Assembly: GCA_963921935.1 (NCBI GenBank)
Contig: OY998177.1
Location: 107,252,067-107,316,066 of the forward strand
Origin: Galeruca laticollis
Taxonomy: Eukaryota; Arthropoda; Insecta; Coleoptera; Chrysomelidae
Length of the DNA stretch: 64,000 nt
Direction: 5' to 3'
Shown: positions 42,960 to 54,599 of the stretch, piece by piece
Layout of the letters: the number at the start of each line of letters is the position of its first letter
Numbering within the stretch: position 1 is the stretch's first letter
Program-made: the position numbers and the translations under genes
Notes under the pieces: model-generated
Database searches by the model: none
Told to the model about the DNA's origin: nothing
The model's input: only the letters and a program-made list of their open reading frames with translations

Positions 42960-43846
42960 GGTTCGTCACGTTTCCGCCTTCGGTTCTTCAGCTAGAATCT
43001 GTACAACTCTTCCAAATGTTCGTGACCATATCGCATGTCCAACCTCTTCTTCAGCAGCTCGAAGTCATCCATTTCTTCAAGCGGTATCGTCTGAAGTACA
43101 TCTAAGGCATCTCCCCGAAGCGCGATGGTTAAGTTTATTGCCTTCTCCCTATCGGACCAATTATTCACTCTAGCGGCTGCTTCAAACTGTTTTACGTAAT
43201 TGGTCCACGACATCTTTCCATCGAACGTTGGGGCCTTGACTCGGGTAAAACTGCCAGTATCATCTGTCTTGGGTTGTGTTTCTGGCTTGCAGATCTCGAT
43301 CTTCTTTTCTTCTGCTGAGGTGTCTTGTGTTCTTAAATATGCAATCTTTGTCTCTAACTCCTTGATTTTCTCGTCCATCTGATTTCCCATCGTTGTAATC
43401 TTATTCTCCATGTCTGATTTTATTTTCTCGTTCATCGTTGTCATCTTATTCTCAATATCCGATTGCAGAGACGAAATTTTATTCTCGACTTCAGCAGCGA
43501 TGTCATTTCTCAATGATAAGATATTTGCAGAAATATCATTCTTCATTTCAGAAAAATCGTTCTTTATTGCAGAAATATCGTTTTTCACATTAGTTGAAAT
43601 CTTCTCTTCCATGGCAGAAATATCGTTCTTCACTGCAGAAAAATCATTCTTCATATCAGAAATTGACGAGATTAAGGTGGAAGCCTCGTCTTTGAATAAT
43701 AATGTTTCTGGATCCAAGCTTTCACTTTCCAGTGCCATTTTGAGTCTTTCTATAAATTCGCTCTTCTTACCGAACGTTTCCAACTCACGATCTTCCAATT
43801 CTGCTCTTAGTTCCGCCACTTTCAGATTACTCAGTCTCTTGGCCAT
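42960..43846 (-). pseudogene. Gypsy Gag N-terminus: SAP domain, coiled coil, Gag core
   Basis: The 284-codon frame starts MAKRLSNLKVAELRAELEDR. Residues ~7-39 match a SAP motif (LKVxELRxEL...G.KxxLxxRL), a DNA-binding helix pair found in nuclear proteins. Residues ~60-170 are a heptad-rich coiled coil built from repeats of the form (M/I)KNDISA. Residues ~200-284 are the Retrotrans_gag core (FTRVKAPTFDGKMSWTNYV, WSDREKAINLTIALRG, FELLKKRLDMRYG). A TAG after EELYRF interrupts the frame, and reading continues in phase with LKNRRRKRDEPLQEYEMDIA. The start codon lies 27 bp downstream of the 5' LTR, a plausible leader. Confidence 0.85.
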
Positions 43847-43850
43847 TCAT

Positions 43851-43872
43851 ATTACCCCACACCTGACACCAA
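43851..43872 (-). promoter_or_regulatory. Candidate primer-binding site next to the gypsy 5' LTR
   Basis: Directly after the LTR the coding strand reads TTGGTGTCAGGTGTGGGG. It begins with the TGG expected opposite a tRNA CCA end. The donor tRNA was not identified. Confidence 0.55.
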
Positions 43873-44335
43873 TGTAATGTTTTTCTTATTTATTTAAACA
43901 ATAAACGGGTGGGATGAATTTCAAACACTCGGTATGGCTACTTACTAATTTATTTAAACACTAACTCACTATTACTTAATTTATATATACAGTATATTCA
44001 CTTAGACTAATTTATATAAACAGTTCACTAATTTATATTCACTAATTCATTTGTTTATCTCACGATGTCAAATTATCAACTAACTAACTCTTCCTGATCA
44101 GTCCCCTTATATACTAGTGCCTTTTGTACTAGAGAATTCCGGGCTGCGGCTTATACACACAAATAATTTTTCTGGCCTTTTCTAGATAACTCTGGTCACA
44201 AAAACCAGTTCTAGATAAGATAGTCTCAATCGTAAACAGTTTTTTATAACTGCGTATCCGCCATAATTTTAACTATTATACCTGGCTTAGACAGGGTCGG
44301 TTTTAGGGACTATACTAGTGTACTGTTCCGTAACA
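43873..44335 (-). repeat. Gypsy 5' LTR (copy 1)
   Basis: 463 bp, matching 39804-40252 from TGTAATG to CGTAACA. It carries an extra TTTATATAAACAGTTCAC-like insertion near 44012-44030 relative to the other LTR. Confidence 0.95.
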
Positions 44336-44339
44336 CTAT

Positions 44340-45059
44340 TTTAGCTGTAAGTTCTTACTTCGCATTCTGACAAATGAGTTTTTTTACTCTTATCATAGTA
44401 AAGAGTAAATTAGGGAAGTGTGGTAGAATATCGACTATAGGGGATTGCTGGTTTATTAAACAGCAGAAATAATTCAAAATTCCACTGAAGCTAGTTGATA
44501 AACTATTTTACAAGATTCGCGTGAAACCGATATAAATGGTTTTGGTTATATTAAGTTTCTTGCTAACCGGAGAAATGTTGGGTAAAATCGATCGGTTGGA
44601 TAAAAGCGACACTATGGCGGGCAATAGCGATCTACTGGGTAAATTCGACTACTAATCGACTAATTTCAATGATATTTTTAACTCGCATAATACAAGTCTA
44701 TTTGGAAGCGTAGAATGGGCCCATATACCTCAAGAACGGCATCTCCACCAAACCTCATATCATCCAAATTCCCTGCATATGAAGTACACGTCTTCATTCT
44801 CTTTGTTCTTCATTCCAGATGAGGCTCGTTTTTTCTGGCAAAGATAAATAGTTCTCTTCACATTCTCCAGTTTCTCCTTCTCTTTTTCCTTCTGTCTTTT
44901 TTTATTTATTCTCTAGGTCGATCTTTAGAGGAGTAGGTGTCAAGATTCCTGAGTGTTGCTTTCTTCGATGATAGATTCATATATATTTATTTTTTCATAT
45001 ATATTTATTTATTCTTGCAATGACCTTGAAGCTCCTACAAACTTATTCGTGGAAAAAAT
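44340..45059. other. No recognisable gene
   Basis: Mixed AT-rich sequence with no ORF, inverted repeat or RNA that I can support. Confidence 0.5.
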
Positions 45060-46250
45060 CAAAATTAAGATGTAAATTAGTACCAGCACAGTTTTGATAC
45101 CTCCGATTCTTAGATAGAGGCAGGCATGGATAACCAAGGAATTAGTATACTCAATCACAACAAAAAACAAACTCTTTGTACCAATGAAAAACATCCTAGT
45201 GATGAGAATAAAGAAGATTATAAATAATACCGAAACAAATTCAACGACATAATAAAAACAGCGAAGCCAGACTATTACCAAAATCAAATATAAAGAAATA
45301 AGAATAACACAACCGGATTATGGACATGCGTTAGAAAAATTACAAAAACTCAACAAAAAACTAAGGATATAACTGACATGAAAACTCGTGAGATAAACAT
45401 TATTACGAAAGAAGAAAGCATCGCTAAAGAATTCAATTGCTATTTCTCTGAAATTGGGAAGAATTTGGCAGATGATATAAAGAACAACTCCATTGTGGAA
45501 TATAACAACAAAAGCTCTATAATTTCCAAACCACTGATTTATTTAATTAACTGGTATTTTCAATCAGGGATTTTTCATGCAGCACTTAAATCACCCATTG
45601 TTAAACCTATATATAAAAGTGATATATTGTACTTGGGTAATTACCGACCTATATCCCTGTTGTCAACTCTAGCCAAGATAGTCTAGAAAATATTGAAAAA
45701 TCGCGTAATAAGCTGTTTAGAGACATATCAAATTATGTCTAGTAAGCAATTTGGTTTTACAAAGAATAAATCTACCGAGGATGCAATAGTTTATCTAGTC
45801 TGAGGGATAACAAGAATTATTGACACAAAAAAGCCAGCACTTTGTATATTTGTTGACCTGAAGAAAGCATTTAATATAGTAAGTCACGAACAATTCTTAA
45901 ATGTACTGCAGAATATTGAATTCAGAGGAACTTCTTACCAACTATTCCAAAGTTATTTTACCGATAGAATACAACTCGTAGCAATCAGTGACTCGAAGAG
46001 CTCTACCAAAACCGTTTCGTACGGAGTACCACAGGAAATTGTCCTTGGGCCAATGCTCTTCAATATTTACATAAATGACCTATTCAAACTGGAAAGTGCG
46101 AGAAGATTTGTGAGTTTATCCGATGACACAGCCATTTTGTAGTAGGCACCTAGTTGCACTCTGCTGAAAGAAAAAAGTGAAAGAGACTTCATTAAAATCA
46201 TTAGCTGGCTCAAAAACCGCCTTCTCACAATCAATTTTAATAAAATATAA
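45060..46250 (+). pseudogene. LINE reverse-transcriptase fragment
   Basis: From the linker (NKFNDIIKTAK, LWTCVRKITKTQQKTKDI) through the RT domain: SPIVKPIYKSDILYLGNYRP, ISLLSTLAKI, KQFGFTKNKSTEDAI, IFVDLKKAFN, YGVPQEIVLGPMLFNIYIND and SLSDDTAIL. The last corresponds to FADDTAI, with the first two residues altered. In-frame stops occur after AKIV, LV, and AIL. Endonuclease and 3' end are missing. It is cut off at about 46250 where a Penelope-like element starts. The class is a non-LTR element of the CR1/Jockey/RTE type; I cannot be more precise. Confidence 0.85.
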
Positions 46251-46254
46251 AATA

Positions 46255-47333
46255 TTCAATATAAAAAAGATTTTTTTGAACAACTCAATGGGTGCACTAT
46301 GGATTCACCAATTTCATCAACCCTTGCACAAATTGTAATGGAATACCTTGAAGAAAATGTGCTTAATCAAATAAATTTCGATATATTATTTTTTAAAAGA
46401 TACGTAGATGATTGCTTAGCTGCCGTTCCATCCAATCAAATAAATCATATATTGACTGCTTTCAATAATTTTCACCCAAAGCTTCAATTTACAATAGAAA
46501 CAGAACAAAACAATACCATAAATTTTCTGGACATGACACTTATTAAAACTAGAGAAAATAAAATTACAACAAAACATTTTATTAAAGAAACATCATCAGG
46601 TCGCTACTTGAATTACCACTCCCACCATCCTAATTCCCAAAAAAACAGCGTAATCATAGGATTAGTAGATAGAGCCATTACACTCACATCACCTGAATAT
46701 CGTCCAGAAATTTTATATCAAACAAAAACAATATTACAAAACAATCACTATCCTTCCAAACATATTGACAGAATTATTAAACAACGCACACATAAATTTT
46801 ACAATAGTCAAAGCCAATCAACACAAACCAATACACTAGCCCCTCTTACCTACATCGCAATGCCATACACAAATCAACTCTCAGAAAAACTAAACTATAT
46901 ATTATCTAAACATAACATAAAAGTTTGTCATAGGGCACAAAATACTCTATCACCATTGTTCTCCAAATTAAAAAGTCAAATAAATGATTCAAAAAAATCT
47001 AACGTCATATATTCTATACCATGTTTAGATTGTCCCAAAAAATATATAGGTATGACAACCCAACATCTTGAAAATAGACTTAATGGCCATAAATATACAA
47101 AAAACGCCTCCACTGCGCTTCATAAACATGTGAAAAATGAAAAACATAAATTTGACTTTAATAATACTAAAATAATAAACCAAGATTCTAATTACAAAAA
47201 ACTAACAATAAAAGAAATGATACATATAAAAAAGGAGAACAATGCATTAAACGATAAACAAGATATAAAAAATCTAAGCCAGATATATTATAATAATAAC
47301 ATCAACTTCTTGAATGTCCCTGGTATATTGTAA
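46255..47333 (+). pseudogene. Penelope-like element (PLE), 5'-truncated, RT end + GIY-YIG endonuclease
   Basis: The open frame of 344 codons begins near the middle of the RT domain: GCTMDSPISSTLAQIVMEYL (PLE GxPxGSPISxxLA box), then FKRYVDDCLAAVP with the catalytic YVDD, NFLDMTL and SGRYLNYHSHHP. The C-terminal endonuclease has IPCLDCPKKYIGMTTQHLEN (CxxC followed by the YIG half of GIY-YIG and the catalytic arginine region) and HKHVKNEKH. PLEs move by target-primed reverse transcription using this nuclease. The frame itself is intact but lacks the RT fingers and any start, so the copy is inactive. It is joined to LINE sequence at ~46250. Confidence 0.9.
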
Positions 47334-47580
47334 ACTGTTGTTTCTAAGGCAGGTACTTTCGATTTTATTATTTTTGAAATAGTTTTGTTAGTAACCAGTT
47401 TTTGTCGTCTCTGTGTGTACATTTAATTTTAATAGTTCAATCGTTTACAATTTATTGTTTTAACAACATCAATGTAAACATTTTTGAAAATGCTCCGAAC
47501 TATGGAGCGAAACGTCAAATAAAAAATAGAATTTGATACATTATTTATAATTAACCTGATGCCCAAGAACAATGGAAGGA

Positions 47581-47581
<1 letters not shown>
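47334..47581 (+). other. 3' tail of the Penelope-like element
   Basis: Untranslated tail after the stop at 47333, containing the hammerhead-like motif at 47484-47516 and AATAAAAAATAG. It ends in a TA microsatellite starting at 47582. Confidence 0.65.
47484..47516 (+). ncRNA. Hammerhead-like motif in PLE 3' tail
   Basis: Order TTGAAAA, stem TGCTCC, loop GAACTAT, stem GGAGC, then GAAACGTC. A hammerhead ribozyme has CUGANGA, stem II, GAAA. The stem and GAAA are perfect but the first box differs at two positions, so it is a degenerate or non-cleaving version. Such motifs are known in the terminal repeats of Penelope-like elements. Confidence 0.35.

Positions 47582-47636
<55 letters not shown>
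47582..47636. repeat. TA microsatellite after PLE tail
   Basis: (TA)n of ~55 bp; the tyrosine-isoleucine ORF on the minus strand is its translation. Confidence 0.95.
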
Positions 47637-47640
<4 letters not shown>

Positions 47641-47828
47641 TAAACAAAGTAGTTGGGATATATATATTAAACTATATTTGATTTGTTTTACTTACTTACT
47701 TATTATTTTTTAGTTTAGATAATTATTATTTTTTTATATGTAAGAATTTTGTTTAGATGTGTGGCTAGTTCAGTTAATCGTTTTTATATTATATTTGTGA
47801 TGTGTTGTTATTATATGCGGAAGGCATA

Positions 47829-48120
47829 TATGAGTCCTGGCATTTAAAAAATGTATTACCTTTATTTAAATAAAAAGAAACACCTTACTTTAAACAACAT
47901 TTAATTTTAAAATAAAAATTTTCAATTTAATAATTATACGTTGAGACGCCAATGGTTACCTCTAAAGAAATTATAAATTTAATATTTTCTACTGTGCGCA
48001 TGCTCAACATCCAGTCATGCGGACTTCAAGCGTAAAATGAACATACAACAATGAGATGATGGAGCATCGGTGCTCATTCGATACACCTAATCTTGTCGAA
48101 GGATAAATACTTAAATAGTT
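47829..48120 (+). repeat. PLE-associated flank repeat, copy 1
   Basis: Begins GAGTCCTGGC, then TTTAAATAAAAAGAAA, GAGACGCCAATGGTT, GCGCATG and AGTCATGCGG. The same words in the same order occur on the minus strand at 54600-54925. At 48120 it meets the inverted PLE fragment, so it is probably part of a longer PLE 5' or terminal region. Confidence 0.6.
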
Positions 48121-48599
48121 TAACACATAGAAGAATTTATGTGTTTAAACAAATTATTTTCTTTGGTTAAAATAGAAATGTTATTGAAATCTATGGAATG
48201 TCCTGCTACATTAACGTGCTGTGACAAAGCACATGCATTCGGTCTTAAAAGAATATCGCTCTTATGTGAAGTAATTCGTGATTTTAAATTTCTTGAGGTC
48301 TCACCAACATAATTTTTATCACAGTCTTGACAACTGATTTTATAAACGACTCCAGTCTGATCAAGTATAGGTGTTCTATCTTTTAATTTTGTGAATAATG
48401 GGTTAACAGTTTTAATAGGTTTATTAGCCAGAACTATGTTTTTTTCTTCTTTTAATACATTGTTAATTTTGGGAGTGAGTTCTTTTATGTATGGGAATGA
48501 TTGAAATTTTTTAGTGATATTTTCTTGAGAATTTTCATTATCATTTATAATATTATTTGTTGAAAATATTGACAATAATTTTTGAAAAGTCTCAAGCAT
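48120..48599 (-). pseudogene. Inverted partial PLE copy (GIY-YIG endonuclease region)
   Basis: The minus strand encodes 159 codons with ENSQENITKKFQSFPYIKEL, NIVLANKPIKTVNPLFTKLK, VVYKISCQDCDKNYVGETSR and HVNVAGHSIDFNNI. These match the C-terminal part of the downstream PLE (50560-50990) with only about a dozen differences over ~135 residues. Here the YVG of GIY-YIG is intact, whereas the main copy has YVC. It points away from the main copy. Its inner edge fuses to the pseudo-LTR at 48570. Confidence 0.9.
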
Positions 48600-48703
48600 A
48601 TATCAATATTTTTACACTGTTTTTTTCTGAATTTTGATTTATATTTTTTACTCGTTTAATGTAAGTACCCATTTTTTAATTTTTCATTTTAAGTTATACA
48701 TTG
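48570..48703 (+). repeat. PLE pseudo-LTR, left
   Basis: About 134 bp running from TTGACAATAATTTTTGAAAA to AGTTATACATTGT, with TTTACACTG and TACTCGTTTAATGTAAGTAC between. It is repeated directly at 51206-51342 with few changes. Direct pseudo-LTRs are a hallmark of Penelope-like elements and arise from tandem or partial reverse transcription. Confidence 0.85.
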
Positions 48704-51143
48704 TCTGGGGTTTTACGAACATATGGAATCATCTATATGCGTCATCTCAAGAAATGGGCAAATATCAACATCAAATTTGCGTCTCAGAATAACAGAAAAA
48801 TATTTTTACTTCAATGTAGAACTTATGGCTTAACACCGAGACATATTCAAGACAGAACTAAGGATGTATATGGTTCAATCGACATTCACGATGGAAGAAC
48901 TGGACAATATATTAAAAATTTAGATAAAAGGTTTTGAATTTAGAAATACATATCACACATATACATGTTAAGAGATTACTCAATGAAAAGGATAACTTAG
49001 AAAAACAGATCATCCAAGTTCTTCCACAAAATATTTGGAATACTTTCAAAAACGAACAGACAAATAAATATAATAAAAAATTCAATGGTATGAAGAAAAT
49101 AGATTTAAAAAAGATAAAAGAATTGGAAGAGGACTAATATAAAAATTAAAGAGAAATGGTTTAAAAATTCAACAAATAATATAATTCCCAATGAAGTCAA
49201 AAATATGTTATCATTAGGCCCTAAATTTAGTCTTCAACCTACTATAAAAGACATTTCTATAAAAAATATTTTGGCAGATATTGAATTTTCAATAAATGAA
49301 ATAAAGGATCCTGACAAAAATAATATTTACATTTCTAGAATAACCAATATTATTACCAATTTTTTACTCAATTCATGTTCCCAATATTCCGAATTTAATT
49401 CATGGTTTGATAAAACAAAAACTTCCTTAAAAGAACATCCTGAAATTCACATAACAAGATCTGATAAAGTTATTATCACAGTAGCTATCGATAGAGATAA
49501 ATATATTGAATTAGCCGAAAATAATGTTGATAATGAAATCTATTACGGAAGAATTCCCAAAGATCCAACATCAGGAACACAACAAAGAGCTAATAAATTA
49601 GTTAGTCAATTGAAAAAAGATAAATATATTGACGAAACTGTGAGTAAATCACTAACAATTTATTACTCTATGTGTCCAAAATTCTATGGTTTACCTAAAA
49701 TTCACAAACCAATATTATCACTAAGACCTATTATTGCATCTATTGATACACCTACTGATAAATTAACATCTTTCCTCATAGATATACTTACCAAAGCATA
49801 TAACGTAGATAATGAATATTATATTGAAGATTCTTTCAAATTTTCAGAAATAATGATTTCCAATTACCATCAAACTACGTTATTATAAGTCTTGATGTCG
49901 TTTCACTTTTCACTAACATCTCTGAGGAATTAGTTATCAATAGTGTCATCAATAATTGGAACTCTATCAAAGATCATTGTTCTCTGGATAAAGAAAATTT
50001 CATTAAGATAATTAAATTCATTTTTAATAATACTTTTTTCTCACTTAATGAAAAATTTTATAAACAGATTTTCGGAACTCCCATGGGAGCAAAAATATCA
50101 CCTATTCTTGCTCAATATGTTATGGATGACTTACTGAATTATTGTATACCTAAATTACCTTTTGAAATTCCTTTTTTAAAAAAATATGTAGACGATATTA
50201 TTTGTGCGATACCCGAAGGTGAAGAAAGTGAGATTCTTAATTCTTTTAATAATTATAACAGATATATTCAATTTACAATTGAAATCGAAACTGAAAGAAG
50301 TGTTCCATCTTTAGATACAAAACTCATAAGAACACCAGAAAATAAAATAATATTAGACTGGTATAATAAACCTACAAGTTCTGGGAGATATATGAATTAT
50401 TTCTCCTATCATCCGGAAAAAACCAAAATTAATTTAGTACTTGGGATGAAAAATAGAATAGACAAAATGGAACTTTGAAAATGAAAAATTTCAAGAAATT
50501 ATTTAATTTACTCATTGAAAATTCCTACCCAAAACGACTACTTTATAAATTAATATTTTCAACAAATAATATTATGAATGATAATGAAAACTCTCAAGAA
50601 AATATCACTAAAAAATTTCGATCATTCCCATACATAAAAAAACTCACTCCCAAAATTAACAATGTATTAAAAGAAGAAAAAAACATAGTTCTGGCTAATA
50701 AACCTATTAAAACTGTTAACTCATTATTCACAAAATTAAAAGATAGAACACCTATATTTGATCAGACTGGAGTCGTCTATAAAATCAGTTGTCAAGAATG
50801 TCATAAAAAATATGTTTGTGAGACCTCAAGAAATTTAAAATCACGAATTACTTCACATAAGAGCGATATTCTTTTAAGACCGAATGTTTGTGCTTTGTCA
50901 CAGCACGTTAATGTAGCAGGACATTCCATAGATTTCAATACCATTTCTATTTTAACCAAAGAAAATAATTTGTTTAAAAGATGTTTTTTAGAAATGGTTT
51001 ATATAGAAAATGAACCAAATAGATTGAACAAGAAAAGTGATTTTCAAAATTTAAACATTATTTACTCTAATATTCTGGACATTGAGACAAAATTAAATAA
51101 AAAGAATCACAGATCTAATAATAATTTTCCATCAATATCTTAG
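48704..51143 (+). pseudogene. Penelope-like element, nearly full-length RT + GIY-YIG, frameshifted
   Basis: N-terminal blocks (48701-49137: KKWANINIKFASQNNRKIFL, LLNEKDNLEKQIIQVLP) are followed by the RT fingers at 49205-49888 (ITRSDKVIITVAIDRDKYIE, MCPKFYGLPKIHKP, LRPIIASIDTPT). The palm follows at 50083-50478 (MGAKISPILAQYVMDDLL, FLKKYVDDIICAIP with catalytic YVDD, SSGRYMNYFSYHP). The linker and GIY-YIG endonuclease are at 50475-51143 (VVYKISCQECHKKYVCETSR, HVNVAGHSIDFNTI, EMVYIENEPNRLNKKSDF). Frameshifts lie at about 48937, 49137, 49888 and 50475. The YIG-equivalent glycine is cysteine, so the nuclease is probably dead too. Flanked by direct pseudo-LTRs. Confidence 0.92.
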
Positions 51144-51205
51144 TTCACCCTTTTACAATAATTTTTACGAACATTTCTGTTATATCATCCATTTGTCAAC
51201 TTCAT

Positions 51206-51342
51206 ATTGACAATAATTTTTGAAAAATCTCAAGCATATATCAATATTTTTACACTGTTTTTTCTGAATTTTGATTTATATTTTTTACTCGTTTAATGTA
51301 AGTACTCATTTTTTGATTTTTCATTTTTAGTTATACATTGTA
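51206..51342 (+). repeat. PLE pseudo-LTR, right
   Basis: Direct repeat of 48570-48703, 60 bp downstream of the PLE stop codon. It is followed at once by the hammerhead-like motif. Confidence 0.85.
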
Positions 51343-51353
51343 TTTTAGCGTGA

Positions 51354-51382
51354 CTAACGAAGTAATAAAACTATTACGAAAG
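51354..51382 (+). ncRNA. Hammerhead-like motif at PLE 3' end
   Basis: CTAACGA, stem AGTAATA, loop AAAC, stem TATTAC, then GAAAGC. This is the CUGANGA-stem II-GAAA layout of the hammerhead core with one substitution (G to A in the first box), which would impair cleavage. Cleavage-site and stem I/III strands are not clear. Confidence 0.45.
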
Positions 51383-51485
51383 CTTTCACCAAATTAAAAT
51401 AGGAGTTTAATTTCCAAGCCAATTGCTGCATCCTCACAAATATTTCTAAATTGTGAAATAAACAGCTGCTAATACGAATTATTAT

Positions 51486-51486
<1 letters not shown>

Positions 51487-51531
<45 letters not shown>
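51487..51531. repeat. TA microsatellite
   Basis: (TA)n of ~45 bp about 100 bp past the PLE end. Confidence 0.95.
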
Positions 51532-51537
<6 letters not shown>

Positions 51538-54500
51538 AAATATTTTAATTCATAATAAGCATACACTTGTCATAAACATGCATTTATAAAAAGAACACCC
51601 TGTATGTCAAAATATAAATTATGTCAGTCAAAATAGAAGAATATCCTATGACAGTTCAGGTATTTGTTAATATTGTTGCGAATAAAAATTCTTTTATAGT
51701 TATGTACAATGATTTCCGAATATAATAACAAAATTTAAATTCATTATTCATATTGTAATATAGTTATTTTCATCATTTCTGCTTATGTACAAAGTTTTAT
51801 AAAAACCAACCAATGAAATGTCATATTTATTGATGACACCAATTTAGCAATCGAAATGAATTGTTTGAGTAGATCCTGTTTAAGATTTAAACCAATCGGA
51901 GAAGAAAATAACTCTGGTATCCAGGAAGTCAGATTTTGGTTGCTAAGAGAGACGACTATCAATAAATTTTGAAAAAAAAAAGAGTTGGTTGTTCAGAGCT
52001 GAATGGAAGAGATCTCCATATTAAATATGGTGAGAGATTTTATGAATTATTGACAAAATCATAAACAATAAAATTTAAAACTTGAAGATAAACATACCTT
52101 ACAAATGTAAATTATCCATTTGTATATTTTGCTTGTTCGCAACAAAACATATTTTGAATCAACTACATCAAAAAACTTTGATCCTGGTTCCCGAATATGT
52201 AACTACTTAAATACATCCTGCAGTTAACAATTATAATATCAACAGTGTTTCCTGTATCCTGTGTGTAGCAGTTTCTGATTAATAGATAAACCTTGTTGGA
52301 CTTTTAAGGTTTAAATCTCTTAACGACTATATTTCAGTCCTGCCCTGACTACATCAGTTTCAACCCCGAACTTCATTCTTTGCTGAAACAGTGAAGAGAA
52401 TTATTGAACTGTGGTAAGACACTACTTCTTTGTAAATTAGATAGTATTCAAGTGTTTATTTAGATTTAAGGATTACTTACATGCTTGTTAATTGTTCATT
52501 CACTACTATTTTTAAATCATCTTCATTTACTCATTCATAATTGGCTTCGAAATTACATAGCTTTTTCAGATTTTAAAATAAAATAACATAACCTAAATTT
52601 GCGTTACAACAACAAATAATTGTTATCTTTGCACAGTCACAAATATTTCTTGTCTGGTATTTCCAAGCCAAATCAGGATTCAAATTTATCATATGTAAAT
52701 TCACCCATTTTATGTCCTTTTATTATATTTTTATATGTGAAAATTATGAGACTGTTCACTAATTTGAGTTCGACGCTTATTTAAATTGTCCTTAAAATAT
52801 TCTGCGGGAAAACAAAGGGCTCACTCAGAACCCTGTTTGCTTACAAATTTATAATAAAAAGAATTATCATTTTCAATTCAGTATAACAGTCCATGCCATC
52901 TATTGAGCTATAGCCGAGGTAAGTACTAAAGCAAGATCCAGACTAATATACGAGGTAAATCGCATTATCATATAATAAAAAACTTATTAATTATAATTAT
53001 TAAATACACAGATTAAAAAAATTTTAACATTATATATATATATATATATATATATAAATATATATATTGAACCAGATATCATAGATAATAAGAGAATTAG
53101 TATTATAAAAATATGTTGCTAGTATTAAAATATATGAAAATAATATAATTCAAGAAAACAGGTAAAAAGGAAACACTTTTCTTAATTTAAACAACATATC
53201 AAATAAAGATATATTAAATAATAGCCTATAACAATATAATAAATAAGGAATTACCTCAATAATAATACAAAATATAGAGATTGCCTAACCAATGTAATGA
53301 TGTAAATAAAGTTGCCTAAGACGAAGAATATTTTCTATACCATAACCAGCTGTTCACCTAAAAAGAAATAATTATATAGTCAAGTCAAGAGAATTTTAGA
53401 TATTAGTAGTTACATTAGAATACAAATATTATTATAGATAATTCATTATAATCATTAATCTAAGAATTAAAACAAATACAAATATTGAATAGAATAGAAT
53501 TCAATAGATTTTCATAGATAAACAAATAATGACATATAGACAAATGATATATGGTAAATAAAATAAACATTGAATCAATAAATAGTAATTTGTTAAAGTT
53601 TATTATAAATAATATAATGCAAAGAGTTTAGACAAATAACATAAGAGAATTTATATTTATGAATAATAAGAGTGTAACAGTGATATATAGTCAATAATAA
53701 TATTGAATGTTGTAACATGTAAATGTATCTATGTATAACCAATTTTAATTTATTTGTATGATGAAAAAACTCATAGGAACTCTATAAATGAACTAATAAT
53801 GTAAAAGAGTGTATGTATGAAACTTTTTAATAAGTGATAGAAGTTTCAATTAATCTGATTGCAAAAGACAATATTTTATTGGTTATAAAATATGACAGAA
53901 CAAATTGTGAATCAACGAATAAACTTTGAAATAGTGACCTGAAAAAGAACAAAAGACTGTTTGTTGAAAAAAGTAGGGAATCAAGGGGACGCTTAAATAA
54001 TTAGGGAAGCTGGTGTCAAGAAGCGAGGAGTGTGTGTGATGGTGTTCCTGAAATTTCAAGAAATTCCCGGTTCAAGACATTTAAACCTATAAAGTACTAT
54101 TAAATACAATCTTAGTAATACTCACAGTCAATTGTATCAAGTTTTTCGGCAAGAATCTACGAAATTTTCATTAATTTTGGTTTTTTGGAGCTTCAGCGGA
54201 GTGTTCCTGGGATCCAGAGACTTTCATCCCAATTCAAGAGCAACAGGTCAGTGTTTTTAAATCATTATTGGCCAATAATCAGAGTAAAAACTCAAAATAC
54301 TCAAATAAGTACTTAATTTCATAAATTGATAAACTTTTGCAAATATGATCGATCTAAAAAAGGAAGAAACAGACTTTATATAGTGAATTCATTGCATAAA
54401 TCGTTAAAATTAATAAAAGGCCGAATTTTAAATAAATTAAAATATGTACTTACGCCATCTTATAATCGCATAAATCTATTGGTTGAAAATTTATCAATGT

Positions 54501-54599
54501 AATAACTATGCCCATCTGTATATAATTTCTATATTTCTATCTATGTATATAACTATTTTCTTTCCACAGCAATTTGTATCACATATATGTATGATTTAT
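51532..54599. other. 3-kb AT-rich stretch without a supported gene
   Basis: Only short ORFs without motifs. A TA microsatellite lies at about 53031-53066. The region around 52320-52400 and 52800-52920 is slightly less AT-rich but shows no coding signal or splice pattern I could defend. Confidence 0.55.

Larger units (their letters stand above)
39804..44335 (-). mobile_element. Ty3/gypsy retrotransposon with SAP-Gag and Pol-macrodomain-CCCH (copy 1)
   Basis: Complete LTRs (39804-40252 and 43873-44335) bound a minus-strand interior, and a 4-bp duplication CTAT lies at 39800-39803 and 44336-44339. Order on the minus strand is Gag (SAP domain, coiled coil, Gag core), two zinc knuckles, a large deletion, the RNase H end, integrase, macrodomain and CCCH finger. 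Protease, reverse transcriptase and most of RNase H are absent, which explains the 4.5-kb length. A purine tract AAGGAGGGGG precedes the 3' LTR. Several nonsense and frameshift mutations make the copy dead. The accessory domain at the 3' end is the notable trait; see 40227-40922. Confidence 0.95.

Noticed and set aside
43410..43877. 155-codon plus-strand ORF antisense to Gag
   Set aside because: Serine/phenylalanine-rich mirror of the coiled-coil repeats on the other strand; no independent motif.
39804..44335. Envelope gene downstream of gypsy Pol
   Set aside because: The 3' frame has no signal peptide, transmembrane segment or fusion-protein pattern; it is a macrodomain plus CCCH finger.
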